This document shows positions 25,701 to 36,883 of a stretch of 64,000 bases of DNA, one piece after another. The notes under the pieces are model-generated. The model had not been told where the DNA came from. It worked only from the letters and a program-made list of their open reading frames with translations, and made no database searches. This DNA comes from Haliotis asinina (Eukaryota; Mollusca; Gastropoda; Lepetellida; Haliotidae). Positions within the stretch are counted from its first letter, which is position 1. Every line of letters begins with the position of its first letter. The position numbers were made by a program, and so were the translations under genes. The stretch is taken from the NCBI RefSeq assembly GCF_037392515.1, contig NC_090283.1:30024249-30088248 (forward strand). The letters run 5' to 3'.

Positions 25701-27294
25701 TATATTACTAATAAATAATACTTTGTTTCATTATTTCTGTTAACAGTATTAACGGATTGTTATCTTATTATGTGTATTTATATTGTGTGATTTTGTGAGT
25801 TTTTCCATATATAAAGCAGAGAGACATGATGTTTAGTGAGACATGATCTTCAATTACTTGAATGTCTAATATGTGAAAATGGCTGGCGACAGTGAGAGTC
25901 CTCCCGGCAAAATTGTATATTTTTGAGAAACTTTGTAATAAACTTTGTAAATATATACGAATATGATCAATTTGAAAACTGTCAACTGTTAAAATATTTA
26001 GTGTTGGAATTATCAATAGTGTTGGAATGAGAAATAACCATATTCACTAGTCAATACACAGAACGCGACAACCTGTCCCGCCCAGTGAGTGTGTTCAGAC
26101 TGTGGTCAGTGATTGAAGCGGACGTAGAAGTTACCTGTTGATACAGTGTCTGTTGAACACTCAACGATGTAAAAATATCCTCAAACAACTACCTTGTCGG
26201 TCTTATTGTTCACTAAATTGTATAAGATGAGTTTAGAATACAAACAATGATAGTTTTATCATGATGTGAAGTTTATACAAATGTGTTTTCAGTCGGCAAG
26301 CGTCTATTTCTGACTACAGACAGCGAACCAGCTCAACCAACAATTTCTGACAAAATGTTTTATACAGTGTTTATTTCATAGCCAGTCAGTGTAAAATTGC
26401 ATGAAAAACATTTAGAATACCCACACAAATATTTTCACAACATTATAATATCTATTTATATTGCAGTTATGACACAGTTCTCACTCAGGTGAAAATTGCA
26501 GCTGATATTCAGTGCACTGTTTTGTAAACATTGAAACGAGGTTGACAATAAAATGTCTAATTTGTTGTCTGAAGTCGGGAAATTTGTTAAACTGTAAACA
26601 AAATGTATATTTCCAGGTACTCAACTACAAATGGAAGCTGCTCGAGCCAACAGAGACTGGTGCCACGTAACTACAGACGGTCAACTGGTCAACTCGCCGC
26701 CCGCCACACAACACAGACACAGCGGCAGGTTACGGAAATATCTGGGTACATGTGCCTCCACCTCCATCCCCCTTCCTCCATTCCCCTCTACTGCCACCCC
26801 TGCCCCGCACACAGTACTGGGAGACACACTCTAGGGTGGATGTGGTGGATAGAGGATTGTGGCCTCTTGTCCTGGAGGTGGGTGTGGTGGGGGAGAGTCA
26901 GGTGGACAGTGAGAGGTATGTTTTTCTACAGCACCGCTCCTGGTGTGTCGGTGTATGGAGATGTGACACACACCGGGGGAGTCTCTGTACCAGGGTGTGG
27001 CAGCTGGGGGAGGAGGGGAAGTGTTACAGTAACACAATGTCTGACACACTCGGCACACAGGCCACTCTCCACTATGGCGTTGTGCTGGATGAGGGGATGG
27101 GGAGACTCTCCTTCATCGACATGGACAGAGAGGTTGTTTTAGCCAAAGTGGATGTTGAGTGGAGGGAGTCTCTTCTTCCCGTGTTTCTTGCTGGGCTGCC
27201 AGATGACTACACAGTCAACATGAAGGTGATAAGTGGGGCAGATATCACCATGACTGACACCAAGAAGTCACTTATCTATGACGCCTTGAATTAG
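22786..27294 (+). pseudogene. TRIM-type RING/B-box/coiled-coil/SPRY-like gene, copy A, degraded
   Basis: The exon map equals that of the intact copy B. The RING-to-coiled-coil exon runs 22786-23812, preceded by the acceptor TTTGTTTCAG. Small exons follow at 24069-24127 (59 nt), 24318-24366 (49 nt) and 24830-24889 (60 nt), each with AG and GT borders. The SPRY-like exon starts at 26617 and ends at a stop at 27292-27294. Compared with copy B, this copy has a 7-nt deletion near 23178, a TGA in place of a cysteine codon near 23263, an 11-nt deletion near 23470 and a 5-nt deletion near 26810 that leads to TAG at 26832. A RING zinc ligand is also changed (SLHAVC where copy B has CLHAVC). The small exons remain open and the SPRY-like frame stays readable after the last deletion (YWETHSRV to DALN), so decay looks recent. 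A truncated RING plus first B-box product is possible in principle; I regard it as a pseudogene. Confidence 0.85.
25372..25610 (-). repeat. SINE-like dispersed repeat within an intron of copy A
   Basis: The piece CCACCCAGCTGTAAATGGGT followed by ACC is one I associate with a widespread molluscan SINE-like repeat. A counterpart lies at about 41910-42140 in copy B, so the insertion predates the duplication. Boundaries are approximate. Confidence 0.4.
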
Positions 27295-27299
27295 ACAAT

Positions 27300-28237
27300 A
27301 AAATAAATATGACATTGTGTAAACATGTTAGTGTGATTTATTTATTTAAACTGTCAAATGTAATTGTAGTGATTAAGGCTGACGTATAAGTTGTCTGTGT
27401 ATGTGTTGTTAGGAGGTCAGCTAAATCTGTTGTTTTTCTACTTGACTGGATTCTGTGGGATGTTACAAACATTTTGCATCCACACATGACTATTGTTATG
27501 ATTATTATTCTGCAGTAGTTGACTAGTTTATCATACATTTCATACATGTCTGGGAAATGGCACAACAAATAACTGATTCCACAAGTTCATCAAAAGTTTT
27601 TCAAATCATGAATTTATTAACATATTTAGTTTCTACTCTGTAATGTAAATGTTTTAAATCCCCACATGAACTGTTGTGGTGAAATTATTCTAGTTGTGAA
27701 TCCACACACGTCACATTTGATGTCAGTGAAGAGATGTGGTGAAAGTGATTGAAGCGGACACAGAATGTCCTCGTGTACGTGGCGAGACGCATATTCAGAA
27801 ACACAATCAAGTTCACAGAATCTTTTGTTTCTCTAATTAGCTGGGTTTTGTTGTTAGTAAGAAGTGTTTTAAATCCACACGTGACTAGTTTACAGATTAA
27901 ATAAGTTAGAAATTTCAGACTTCAAGGGGCACAAATCACTGTTTTCTGACCAGATATCTCGCCGTTTGCGGACAAGGGAACAGAAGGTGACAAGAGATTG
28001 TGCTACCATCTGCGAAAACAGCAGAATAAGCTTGTAGCATTATTTTTCAGCATTTCTGAACACTTGATAGTTCTGAACTAGTGGTAAAATCAAAATTATG
28101 TTTTATCTGGGGTACATTGTATCAGTACTATAACTATTCCTTTCTGGGATTCGAACACACACTCTCAGAGATAGAGTCATCCATAAAGAGCGCATGTTAA
28201 CTCATTTCTTTTACTTAAACAGATGTGAAGGTCAATG
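27300..28237. other. 3' flank of TRIM copy A
   Basis: AATAAA lies within about 15 nt after the stop (ACAATAAAATAAATATG), so the ancestral gene had a very short 3' UTR. The rest is AT-rich and matches the flank of copy B. It contains two copies of a short dispersed motif, at 27369 and 27745, and no gene. Confidence 0.6.
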
Positions 28238-28394
28238 GTGAGTGAGTGAGTATGGTTTTAAGCCGCTTTTATCTAAATTCCAGCACTATCATCTCGGGGG
28301 ACACAAGAATTGGCTTTCGCATGTTGCATCCATATGGGGAATCTAACCAGGGTCTTCGGCGTGACGAACGAATGCCTTAACCAATAGGCTACCC
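28238..28394 (-). mobile_element. tRNA-derived SINE
   Basis: Read on the minus strand, it starts GGGTAGCCTATTGG (A-box-like), has GGTTAGATTCC (B-box-like, relative of GGTTCGANNCC), and ends in AAGCGGCTTAAAACCATACT followed by CACTCACTCAC. The same insertion is at 45121-45275, so it entered before the duplication. Confidence 0.8.
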
Positions 28395-28720
28395 AAAAGA
28401 TCACTGGGGGCTCATGAATTACGTGTGTTCTGAAATAATAAGGTTGTAGCTGGACACAGCTGAAAACAACAGAAACTGACTTTAAGTGTTTTACCGTGTA
28501 ATAATGATCGATGTGTAACAGCAATATACAGCAAATATCCACATTTGGAACTGCATAGCGTTATTGTATACTGTTTCTATTAACTGTAACTGAACAAGAT
28601 GCAGTCTTCAATGTTCCCTGCCCTGTTACATTTGTGTAGAAATTTTCAGTGCACATATCCATTTATAACTATGCAGGGTTGGTGCGTAATCCGACATTAT
28701 ATCAGACGATCAAAAACTAG

Positions 28721-28903
28721 AGTGAGTTAGTGAGTCAGTGAGTTTAGTTTTGCTCCCTTTTCGCAATATACCAACAATTTCACGGTGGGGCACACCAGAT
28801 GCTGGTCTCACACATTGTACCCATATAGGGAATCCAGCCTAGTTCTAGATAAGTGACCTAGTGCGCGTGACGAGCGAACACAATAGTCAGTAAACTACCC
28901 CAC
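28721..28903 (-). mobile_element. Second SINE, copy A only
   Basis: This is a diverged copy of the same SINE family in the same orientation: GAGTGAGTTAGTGAGTCAGT at its tail end, CACATTGTACCCATATAGGG in the body, and GTGACGAGCGAACAC near its head. It lies in the extra 1.26 kb that copy B lacks. Confidence 0.7.
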
Positions 28904-29600
28904 CTTCCCTAAAACTAGAAACATATAAAACATATTTCAACTTGTTAAAGCACAACCTAAAACAACCTACCTCAATAACAACATCTCGCCTACTCACCCT
29001 AATTCACACCTAAACACGTAAATGAAATGTTGAAGTTATAACTGCTCACGAAGTTATACACTGTTGTCAGAAATAATACCTAGTTCTATGTAAATGGTCA
29101 CACCCATCAAACTGTGTTATATGGAAGACCTCCAGCTACCAACATTTTCAATAACAACATAGTAGAATCCATGCATCTCTGAGGCTAAACGAGCTGATAA
29201 TTTTTTCTACACCCACACATGTATACAATTAAGAAAATGCATCTGTAAGCTCACAGATCGTGTTCATAGCCACGCCGCCCAACAAACATAAAAAGAAACC
29301 CATAGGCGATTTGTATTGTTATAAATGTATGTATTAACTATTGTGTTCAGACAATTGTCAAAATATGTAACACAAGTGGTGATGACATGATTTTACACAA
29401 TTGCACAAGTAAAAAGTCGATTTTACATGAAAATGTTGATTTTGAAGTAATTTCTTTCAAGGATCAGAAAGGCATCATAAATCACCTTCCAGATGAAACT
29501 GTGCATCAAGGAATATTTACTGTCTGACAATAAAAATCCTGATCATTTACAGAAATTGGCATTCGTATTGAAGGAGTTTCAAGAGATTAAATCACTACGT
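28904..29600. other. Non-coding sequence in the copy-A-specific insertion
   Basis: AT-rich sequence between the SINE and the Tc1-like fragment. No counterpart exists in copy B and no coding frame is recognised. Confidence 0.5.
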
Positions 29601-29986
29601 CACGTCTTGACGCCATTGTTAAAATGCATGATTAAGATTACCAGTCTTTTGTTGCCAGGCGTCTGAATGTTAGTCTAAACAAGATATCATGGCTTGCAGC
29701 CCGTTGCAACCAAGCAGGTATAACAAATGACCGTCCCCATACAGGCAGACCTCGAGTTACAACTGCAGCCCAAGATCGGCACATCCGGGCACTACAGTTG
29801 CGCGGTCGTACTGCCACGGGTGACAGTACAGCAGCCAGGGTATGTGGACTTCAGTGGATATCAGGTCAAACTGTATGGAACACGTTGAAAGAGATTGATC
29901 TGAGAGCCAGGAACCCCGACGTAGGGGTCGTGCTACGTCGTCACCGTCGCGTTCAGTGTCTCCTTTCTCTGACAGTATTCACTTGA
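29601..29986 (+). mobile_element. Tc1-like transposase, N-terminal fragment
   Basis: A single frame is open from about 29651 to a stop at 29984-29986. It contains VARRLNVS (helix-turn-helix), TNDRPHTGRPRVTTAAQDRH with the GRPR hook, ISGQTVWNTL, and RRHRRVQCL. This is the paired-like DNA-binding half of a Tc1-type transposase. The DDE catalytic half is absent. It is opposite in strand to the catalytic-half remnant at 31655-32360, so the two are separate insertions. Confidence 0.85.
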
Positions 29987-29993
29987 CTGTATA

Positions 29994-31654
29994 AACATTA
30001 CCTGTCTTTAAGTAGATGTTATATTCGATGCACTAAAGTCTTTTTGTGGACGGGTTATACATCTTTGAAAGTACAACGTTTCAGCAACAGATTTAGGATT
30101 ATGAGTTTCGTTTTTTTCCTGGATTGTGTATGTACTGGTGAGGTATTAATAAAAGCAAAGTGTTTCTTGTTTACCAAATTCTTTGGAAAGCAAATACCCC
30201 CCTAAAACCCTGACCCATCAACAACTCAACTTCATACAGTACAGCTATTATGATGTCAGCCATGTTCTAGGATATAACCCTACTCTAGTGTATACTGCTT
30301 GCATTTGATGTTCAATTAATTCATTACAGGTGCAGGTAGTTGTAGCATCATGACATTTCTCGTGACAAGGGTAAGTTTTTAATCCAAGATTAGTTTACAA
30401 TTCTAGAGCGTATATTGTGAATTCTTGTCATGTTTCATAATGGCCACAAGGTGGCCAATTGAAAGCAAGTATGGTCTGTTCATCTGTCAACAAACCAGAC
30501 ACAGATAAAAAGATCTTCCAATAATATAATGAGTCAAACTAGAAACTTCTCAATCATATATCAATTAATATACTATCCATCAAAACTTCAGACTCACTTA
30601 CAGAACTGACTATATGTCGTGTATATACATTTGGTTACATCCAAGACGAATTTCTCCAAAAAAATTGGGGAACCAACTGCAAACCATATAGATATAAAAT
30701 GCATTAGGATCATGCATCAAATTGCTGAAAGGCATGTGCAAAATATCTTGGATGTGAACAGCTGTCTTTTGATGTAAAGGTTTGGCTACTGGACAGTCAG
30801 CATTAATGCAAATTATCACTGCTATAGGATATCCAGTCTTGAAAAGTGTGTATCACAACAGAACTGATTTCATTACAGTGAGAAGCAACCAAATCATCCT
30901 CTAAATTATACTATATATTTAATATTATAATTGTCACTGTAATGACACTGTGTTTGGGCATATACAACAAGATCTAATTTACATGTGTGCTTAGACTAGT
31001 CATCATGAGCTTTAAAACTGTATCAGAAATAATTCTGTTACATATAAATACGTTAGGCTACTATATTTTCTTATACTACCCTCACTCATTCTCAGTGAAC
31101 AGTTCTTGAGTACATGATTGTAATATATCAAAATCACAAGATTATTAGAACTATGACACACCGATTCATTGCCATCAAATAGGTCACATAAGTAGGTCGT
31201 TGATTACATAGTATTGTGATCGTTGCATTATGTCTGTTGTCATAGTAACGGGCTTTCACCACTGGTCACCAATGCAAATTTTACACAATTGACAATTTTT
31301 ACTCAGTTTCATGATTTATTGAACTCATGACAATAATCGTTTCAACGGTACGAATTTGTTTAACAGTACATCAGCTCATGTGTAAACAGCACTGTAAACA
31401 GTGTGGACTATTTTACAAAATCTAATTTAGAACAGTTGACTGAGTTAAGTGGCTACATTAACACTAGTGGGTCTGAACCTTTGACGGGTTGTACATACAA
31501 AAGAAAGGACACAAGGCTGTGGTATACAGGTTATCATTTATTTCTTAAGGTTGATGGCATGAACTGAGAATAATCACAATACCAACAATAGGTTCCATGT
31601 GATTACAGACTTCATCAAAGATGAGGCGAAAATAAAATGTCAATTCACAGGAAA
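29994..31654. other. Non-coding part of the duplication
   Basis: No coding frame seen. The stretch from about 30786 to 31265 is present three times in the window, also at about 46427-46890 and 49966-50449, and may be an unclassified repeat or part of the duplicated block. Confidence 0.6.
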
Positions 31655-32360
31655 TTAAATCGGATGTGATGTTCAGTAAATGGCCACCCCGTGCGTTCAC
31701 AACTTCCAAGCACCGCCTCCTGATGCGTGTAAAACATTACTTGGGAGTCGGCGAAATTGTTCCTGCAAAGCAGCACCAAGATCCATCAAATTCCCGGGTT
31801 GGTTCGGGAGAGTACACGGACATGTACTATGTGCATCCCAGTTGGATTGTGATCATTGTATTGAGATCAGGTGACCTTGACGTCCCGTCAAGAACGTTGA
31901 TTCCTGCGTTCTCCTGGTAATTCCTGTTCAAGTTGACTGTGCGGGGTCCGGCATTTTTGCTTTGAAAGTGCACACCTAGACTATGTGCTGCCATAAATGG
32001 AATAAATTCGGGGGCTAGCACCTGGTCACCGTAAACTGCAGCATTAAGATTCCCATACATAACCAGAAGTTGGGAATAGGCAATACAACAGAAAGCACCC
32101 CCAAACCATGGCACTCCGGCCCCAAATCCGTCATCTTCCTGTATAACGTTCATGGTGTCGAAACAGCACTCACAACCTACCATCAGCGAATCTGAAAGTA
32201 TATCTTCATACGCCACTGATGACAACTCGATTCCTGTCTGTCTGAGACCATCGGAGGTGTCGTCGGAACCCACTGCAAAAGCTGACGTCGATGTAATGGC
32301 GTCAAAATGGTTCCAGTATAGTCGTCGAACACAGTGGTTTCAGATGTTTTGTGCCGACAA
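31655..32360 (-). mobile_element. Tc1-like transposase remnant, catalytic half (copy A)
   Basis: On the minus strand, in more than one frame: LTPLHRRQLLQW, then WFGGAF, LLVMYGNLNAAVYGDQVLAP, FIPFMAAHSLGV, NAGPRT (family DNARPHT) and SRSPDLNT (family SPDLNPIE). The homologous copy B remnant at 47133 extends the match. Frames are broken and the second catalytic aspartate is replaced, so the element is dead. Confidence 0.85.
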
Positions 32361-32399
32361 TCGGTCACTAAGCAGCCCATTTCTTGTTTCTGTAGCTAA

Positions 32400-33249
32400 G
32401 GTTGGGTATTGCCACAATTTGACATTCCGACAGATTGTGATATGTGTTGGCATGTGGAAGTGTAACAGATGGTTTAAGGTAATTAAATTACTGTTTCCTT
32501 TCTTTCGGAACAATACCATGCCCTGGCCACTGCAAGGAGCCAGATGTGATTGTACATGAGATCAACTGAAAATGCTTCATAAATTCACTCTGAATATTTG
32601 ACCGCGAGAATATACTTCCGCAGCGGCGTCCGTCAATTTGGTTTCTTTATCCTACGACGATTGTCAGTAACAATCTATCTTTTCACTTATATGGTTTAAA
32701 AGTCATGCAAGTACAATTATATGACCAGTAAAATTCTAAAAACTATTGACGTGTAATATCATAAAGGAAATACAAACGTTCTCGTTATTTTTATCACATC
32801 ACGAAAATTATGCATCGGGTGCACAGTTTCAGGAAAAAGTGTACCGCAATATACCGTATTGTGATGTTGAAATTGCAACATACCCGCTAACTGGTATATT
32901 ACCACCTACCCCTACACGTAGCCTTAAAAAAAACTACTACAAAAATGACGTAATACAATTCGACGACCCTACACCAGTGACATCACACGTGCTCGGCCTG
33001 ACCTTGGCCGATCAGCAGTGGTGCCTGTTTGTTGCAGTTTGTTCACTCACTACACAACTTGTTTAATGTCTTTATACGCAGTCGAGAGGTCATCCGACAA
33101 TGGTTTCACATTTACCTGTATTAGCAGCAGATCACCAACTTCTGTGGTGGTTTGAAAAGCATTCGTAAATTCAATTTTGGTAAGATAAAATACAGCAACA
33201 GACAAATTACCTTTGTATCTGTAAAAAGTGACTTTTTTAAGAAATTTCT
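32400..33249. other. Non-coding part of the duplication
   Basis: The sequence matches 47850-48690 in copy B. Both hold scattered CG-containing sites and AT-rich DNA; no gene is seen. Confidence 0.55.
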
Positions 33250-33412
33250 ACGCTGTGATTTATTCAACTCACTATTTTCAACAAATATGTTCCCCTTGTG
33301 TCTACTGATGTTCGTCCTTTCAGTTGCCCATAAAAAAATGAAAGGACGAACATCAGTAGAGACAAGGGGGAACATATTTGTTGAAAATAGTGAGTTGAAT
33401 AAATCACAGCGT
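33250..33412. repeat. Long inverted repeat, 73/74-bp arms, copy A only
   Basis: Left arm 33250-33322 (ACGCTGTGATTTATTCAACT to CGTCCTTTCA) and right arm 33339-33412 are reverse complements apart from about three differences, with a 16-nt spacer. Copy B has only the right arm (about 48735-48801) and has direct flanking sequence where the left arm would be. The left arm is therefore a local inverted copy made after the duplication. Confidence 0.93.
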
Positions 33413-33430
33413 ACAAATGTCTTAAAAATA

Positions 33431-33551
33431 GAGGAGCGGTGTAGCCCTACGGGTAAATCTTCGGAGGAGACCAGGGTTTGAATCCCCACATGGATACAAT
33501 GTGTGACGCCCATTTCTGGTGTTCCCTGATATTGCTGGAATATTGATAAAA
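33431..33551 (+). mobile_element. tRNA-derived SINE fragment
   Basis: GAGGAGCGGTGTAGCCCTAC begins the match. GGTTTGAATCCC is the B-box-like segment, followed by ACATGGATACAATGTGTGA and GATATTGCTGGAATATTGAT. The 3' tail is missing. The same insertion is at 48818-48940. Confidence 0.8.
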
Positions 33552-33679
33552 TCACGAAATTGATTCGATATTGTTTCCATTCAAATGGCACTTTAGTTTT
33601 GTGCAAACACTACACAGAGTCAATATGTTGGATGGAAATACTGGGAGAACATCAACAGAAAGTATTCAGCTGTGGAAAC

Positions 33680-33815
33680 CATGCATACAGTTATTCAAAT
33701 AGGACACGGAACTGTGCTGATATCTTAATAATAAAATGCACCATGTCATGATGTCAAAATAGTATAACACAATATGTGCTGATACCATAGAAGCAAATCA
33801 TAATGTCCTGATGTC
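33680..33815. repeat. Short-period TGATGTCA-containing repeat (copy A end)
   Basis: There are three to four diverged units of about 30-37 bp, with a core like TGCTGATGTCATAATAGTAA. This is the start of the longer tract at 49090-49810. In copy A it breaks off at 33815 and joins a filamin exon fragment. Confidence 0.7.
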
Positions 33816-34110
33816 ACTGTTGCCTCCTTCAGTCCCCGGCCAGAGAGGATGATCTTGGTGATGTCATGGAAGCCTCCGGTGAGTCAGACAGAGGGTGGCC
33901 CGACCAGTTCAAGTGATTGGTGTGATTGCCTGGATTTCACATGTTCATACTGAAGGATTTTTTTGTGTTCACTAATATTTCGTATTCGATAAAATGAACA
34001 CCTGCAGTGTTGCTATGATTAAAGAAGACATATACTTTTCAAAAATGTAGGGAAACTGTACTTTCCTTGTACGATTGTCAAAAGTGGGAGATTTGTGGGA
34101 CTGAATCAAT
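33816..34110 (-). pseudogene. Filamin exon and intron fragment (host gene fossil)
   Basis: The plus-strand sequence from GCCTCCTTCAGTCCCCGGCC through TCTTGGTGATGTCATGGAAG to GGTGTGATTGCCTGGAT matches the filamin exon at 54064-54243. The match continues about 150 bp into the adjoining intron (TTTTTTTGTGTTCACTAATA here; TTTTTTGTGTTCATTAACAT at 54270). The intron is retained, so this is a DNA-level copy and not a retrocopy. The exon is cut off at its donor-side end, lacks about 27 nt internally, and has an in-frame TGA on the minus strand just inside its acceptor. It cannot encode a filamin repeat. Weak similarity resumes at about 34571-34615 (TAGAAACACAT, GCTAACATACAGCTACACCT), matching the start of the 50-bp intronic minisatellite at 54371. 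Confidence 0.88.
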
Positions 34111-34619
34111 TTTGATAGATTAATAATGGATGTTTTGTGAATGCATCACCACATGGATTTCATTCAAACGAAAGCTGTTCATTCAGTTATCCCCCTTGTT
34201 AGGTGACTTGAGTATGACATGAAAATTTCAGGTTTACAATTTTCAGTCAGTAGTGTGTGATTGAACCCTGAAAACCCTGACCCATCACAGATGCAAGAAA
34301 ATTATCGGAAGAAATGATCTACAGTGATTTATCGACCTTCCTGAAAAACGTCAAGATTCATGATGACACCCCATGCACATGTCGAAGGCTGCCGCATTGT
34401 GCACGTACTTGTCATGCATTGTGTTTGCATGTGGTGATAACGTGAGATGATGCTGCATACACAAGGTGAACGTCATTGTAACGTTCCTCAATGGGTTTCC
34501 TTTCTACCAGACTTCAGTGTCCAGGTTCCCCTGCATTTATGAACAGTATACGATAATTTGTAGCGCACTGTTAGAAACACATATCCATTAAATGCTAACA
34601 TACAGCTACACCTCATGAT

Positions 34620-34882
34620 ATCCAGAAACATTACAGGCAGAGATATGAAGTACACGTGTGTCGTGGATCTGTTGTACATTACAAACGTAAACATGTGTCG
34701 CGTTCCTACTGTGCATTACATACAGAAATGTAAAGTAAATATGCGTCATGGATCTACTGCACACTGTAGACAGAGATCAAAGGGAATTGTGCCTACCCTG
34801 TAGACATAGATCTAAGGAAACATGTTTTATGGATCTATTATACACTCGAAGGAAAACACGTTTCATGAATTTATTGTACATC

Positions 34883-34924
<42 letters not shown>

Positions 34925-35290
34925 AATGAAAACATGTATCATGGATCTGTCGTGCACTGTAGAGAGAGAGATTTAAGGAAAATATATATCATGGTTGTAT
35001 TGTACACTTTAGACAGAGATCTGAAGTAAGTAAGCGTCATGGATCTATTGTAAGCAGTTTAGAGAGAACATAAATCACTGATGTATTATACACCTTCAGT
35101 AGAAGACTATGGCTCAAAACTTCCCGATGTGATGTCAAATTGTATCTCATTTACACAGATGAGAAATTTACAGGAACATGTGTCATGAATCTATTGCCCA
35201 TTGTAGATAGATTAATGGAAAGCAAGACCTTTACATTGTACACTTAATACCGATTGCTAACGAAAACATGTCATGGAATTATCTCTCATA
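34620..35290. repeat. Degenerate tandem repeat with a GA microsatellite
   Basis: Diverged units of about 50-60 bp share a core like CATGGATCTATTGTACAC followed by TGTAGACAGAGATCTAAGG. A run of about 18 GA dinucleotides sits at 34884-34921. Short frames through it are not coding. Confidence 0.7.
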
Positions 35291-36230
35291 CCAGACAGAG
35301 ATTTAAGGAAAGCGCTAGCGTATGCCATGAATCTTTGCACACTGTCAATAACATTCAACAGAAACCATTTTTTCAGCACACGTTTAGACATTTGTTTATG
35401 AAAGGAAATTATGCAATAGACTGTTGTACTTAGATAAAGGAAACCACAGTGGGTATTTCGGCTTACAATAGATAGACCTTCCCACAAAACATGGACCCGT
35501 CACTTTACAGATTCAATATACACTGCCTCTATAGATCGCAGTGTAGAGACAACACATTGATCTACCGTGATACAGCTGTGTGTACAGCTAAATGTAGATC
35601 TCAGTGTCACGTAAAACACATGGACCCGTCATCACAAAGCTGTCTTTGAACCTGTGACCCGGAAATGACATAATAACAAGGAAGCCAAACCTCCAGGTAA
35701 GTGGGCCCTGTACCATCTCGCTATATGTGAGTAAGTTGTCTTGATAGAGATGGTTTAACTTGTAAGTTTGAGAAGTACGTACGAGGACATGGTACAGCAT
35801 ACGTACAAGTTGGTTATTGTTTAAATTTTCACAATCAAACGTTGAGGAAGCATTTAAACCTTATTCTTTTACGCCTACTTCGGACGCCTTTATTTATTGA
35901 GCGTTCACAATACGAACATATCAAACTTACAAAACAAGAATAACAATGCTTAACTGAGTGAAAGTGCAAGATGGCATCAATGTTATTATGTTTAGACAGA
36001 TTCCATATCTTTAAAGATCAACCAGGAAGATACTTGTCATGACGAAACCTCAGTCGACCTTGAAATATACAAAGCTATCGATAACAATTCTTGAAAGTGG
36101 GCGTTACCATAGCCATATACCCGACATGTAGGACAGGCTATGCTTAGAGATCTAACTATGCTAGGAATCAGTGAGAGAAACAAACGTTAAGCGACGGTCT
36201 GTAGTGTTGTGTTAGTGGTGAAAGTGGTAT
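35291..36230. other. Non-coding spacer between duplication copies
   Basis: No gene seen. The stretch 36010-36190 (CAACCAGGAAGATA, ATGTAGGACAGGCTATG, CTAGGAATCAGTGAGAG) is echoed in diverged form at about 37945-38070. Confidence 0.5.
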
Positions 36231-36880
36231 GTGAGGCAAAGAAAGGTAGAGATAGTAGTAGCGGTAGTAGGGGAGGGGTGGGGGTGGGGGTGGGGGGATA
36301 ACTAGTGTGTGGGGTTTAATCAGAATCAGTGAAAGTAGAAGGAGACACAGTGGACATATAATTTGTGCTGTTTGGTTACTCTCGGAGTGGGAGTAGTGTA
36401 TGGTGGGGTTGAGCGTATAGAGACAGATAATAGTGGATAAATTAGTCAGGAAGTACTAATTTAGGAGGCTCAGAGTGTACATTACGCAGGTAGGGTAAGT
36501 ACTGCATAATTGGTTAAAACCAATAGGAAATACGGGTAGGTAAATTGTTTAGGAAGTTCAGGGTGTGGGAGACGCAGATCGAGTAAGTCGTGTATGGTGG
36601 GGATAAAACAATCAGGAGATGGGGTTAATTATTTTGGCAACTCTGGGTGAGGGAGACGTGGGTAAGGTAAGTAGAAAGTAGAGCGTAGTGGGGTAGAACA
36701 AACAGAATCAGAATCGGGTCGATAAGTGATTCAGGAAACTCAGGGTGTGGGACAAATAAGAGATACGGGTGGATAAATTAGTTAGGAGGCTCAGGGTGTG
36801 AGAGTTGCTGATGGGGTAAGTGGTGCATGGTGTTGAGCAGAATAACGAGATTCGGGTGGATGGCGGTCATTGGACATTTC
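36231..36880. repeat. Degenerate G-rich tandem repeat
   Basis: Five or so diverged units carry a core like GGAGGCTCAGGGTGTGGGAG followed by ACGCAGAT and GGGTAAGT (near 36460, 36552, 36635, 36735 and 36795). A G-rich run at 36266-36298 starts the tract. One more unit lies at about 38115-38160, beyond the THAP element. Confidence 0.65.
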
Positions 36881-36883
36881 CTT

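Larger units (their letters stand above)
22440..33815. repeat. Segmental duplication, copy A
   Basis: This stretch matches 38920-49250 in the same order and orientation: promoter region, TRIM exons and introns, SPRY-like exon, reverse SINE, Tc1-like remnant, forward SINE and the start of a short-period repeat. The match covers introns as well as exons, so this is a DNA-level duplication and not retrocopying. Copy A is longer mainly because of an extra 1.26 kb at about 28735-29993 and a 73-bp inverted arm at 33250. Confidence 0.95.

Noticed and set aside
28238-28394. A tRNA gene, suggested by A-box and B-box-like segments
   Set aside because: The boxes sit in a SINE with a long unrelated tail and multiple diverged copies; no cloverleaf can be drawn with confidence.
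29601-32360. One complete Tc1-like transposon spanning both transposase pieces
   Set aside because: The N-terminal piece is plus strand and the catalytic piece minus strand. The first is missing from copy B while the second is present there, so they are independent insertions.
33121-33606. Overlapping open frames on both strands of about 110-160 codons
   Set aside because: They are produced by the inverted repeat and the adjacent SINE; copy B does not keep them.
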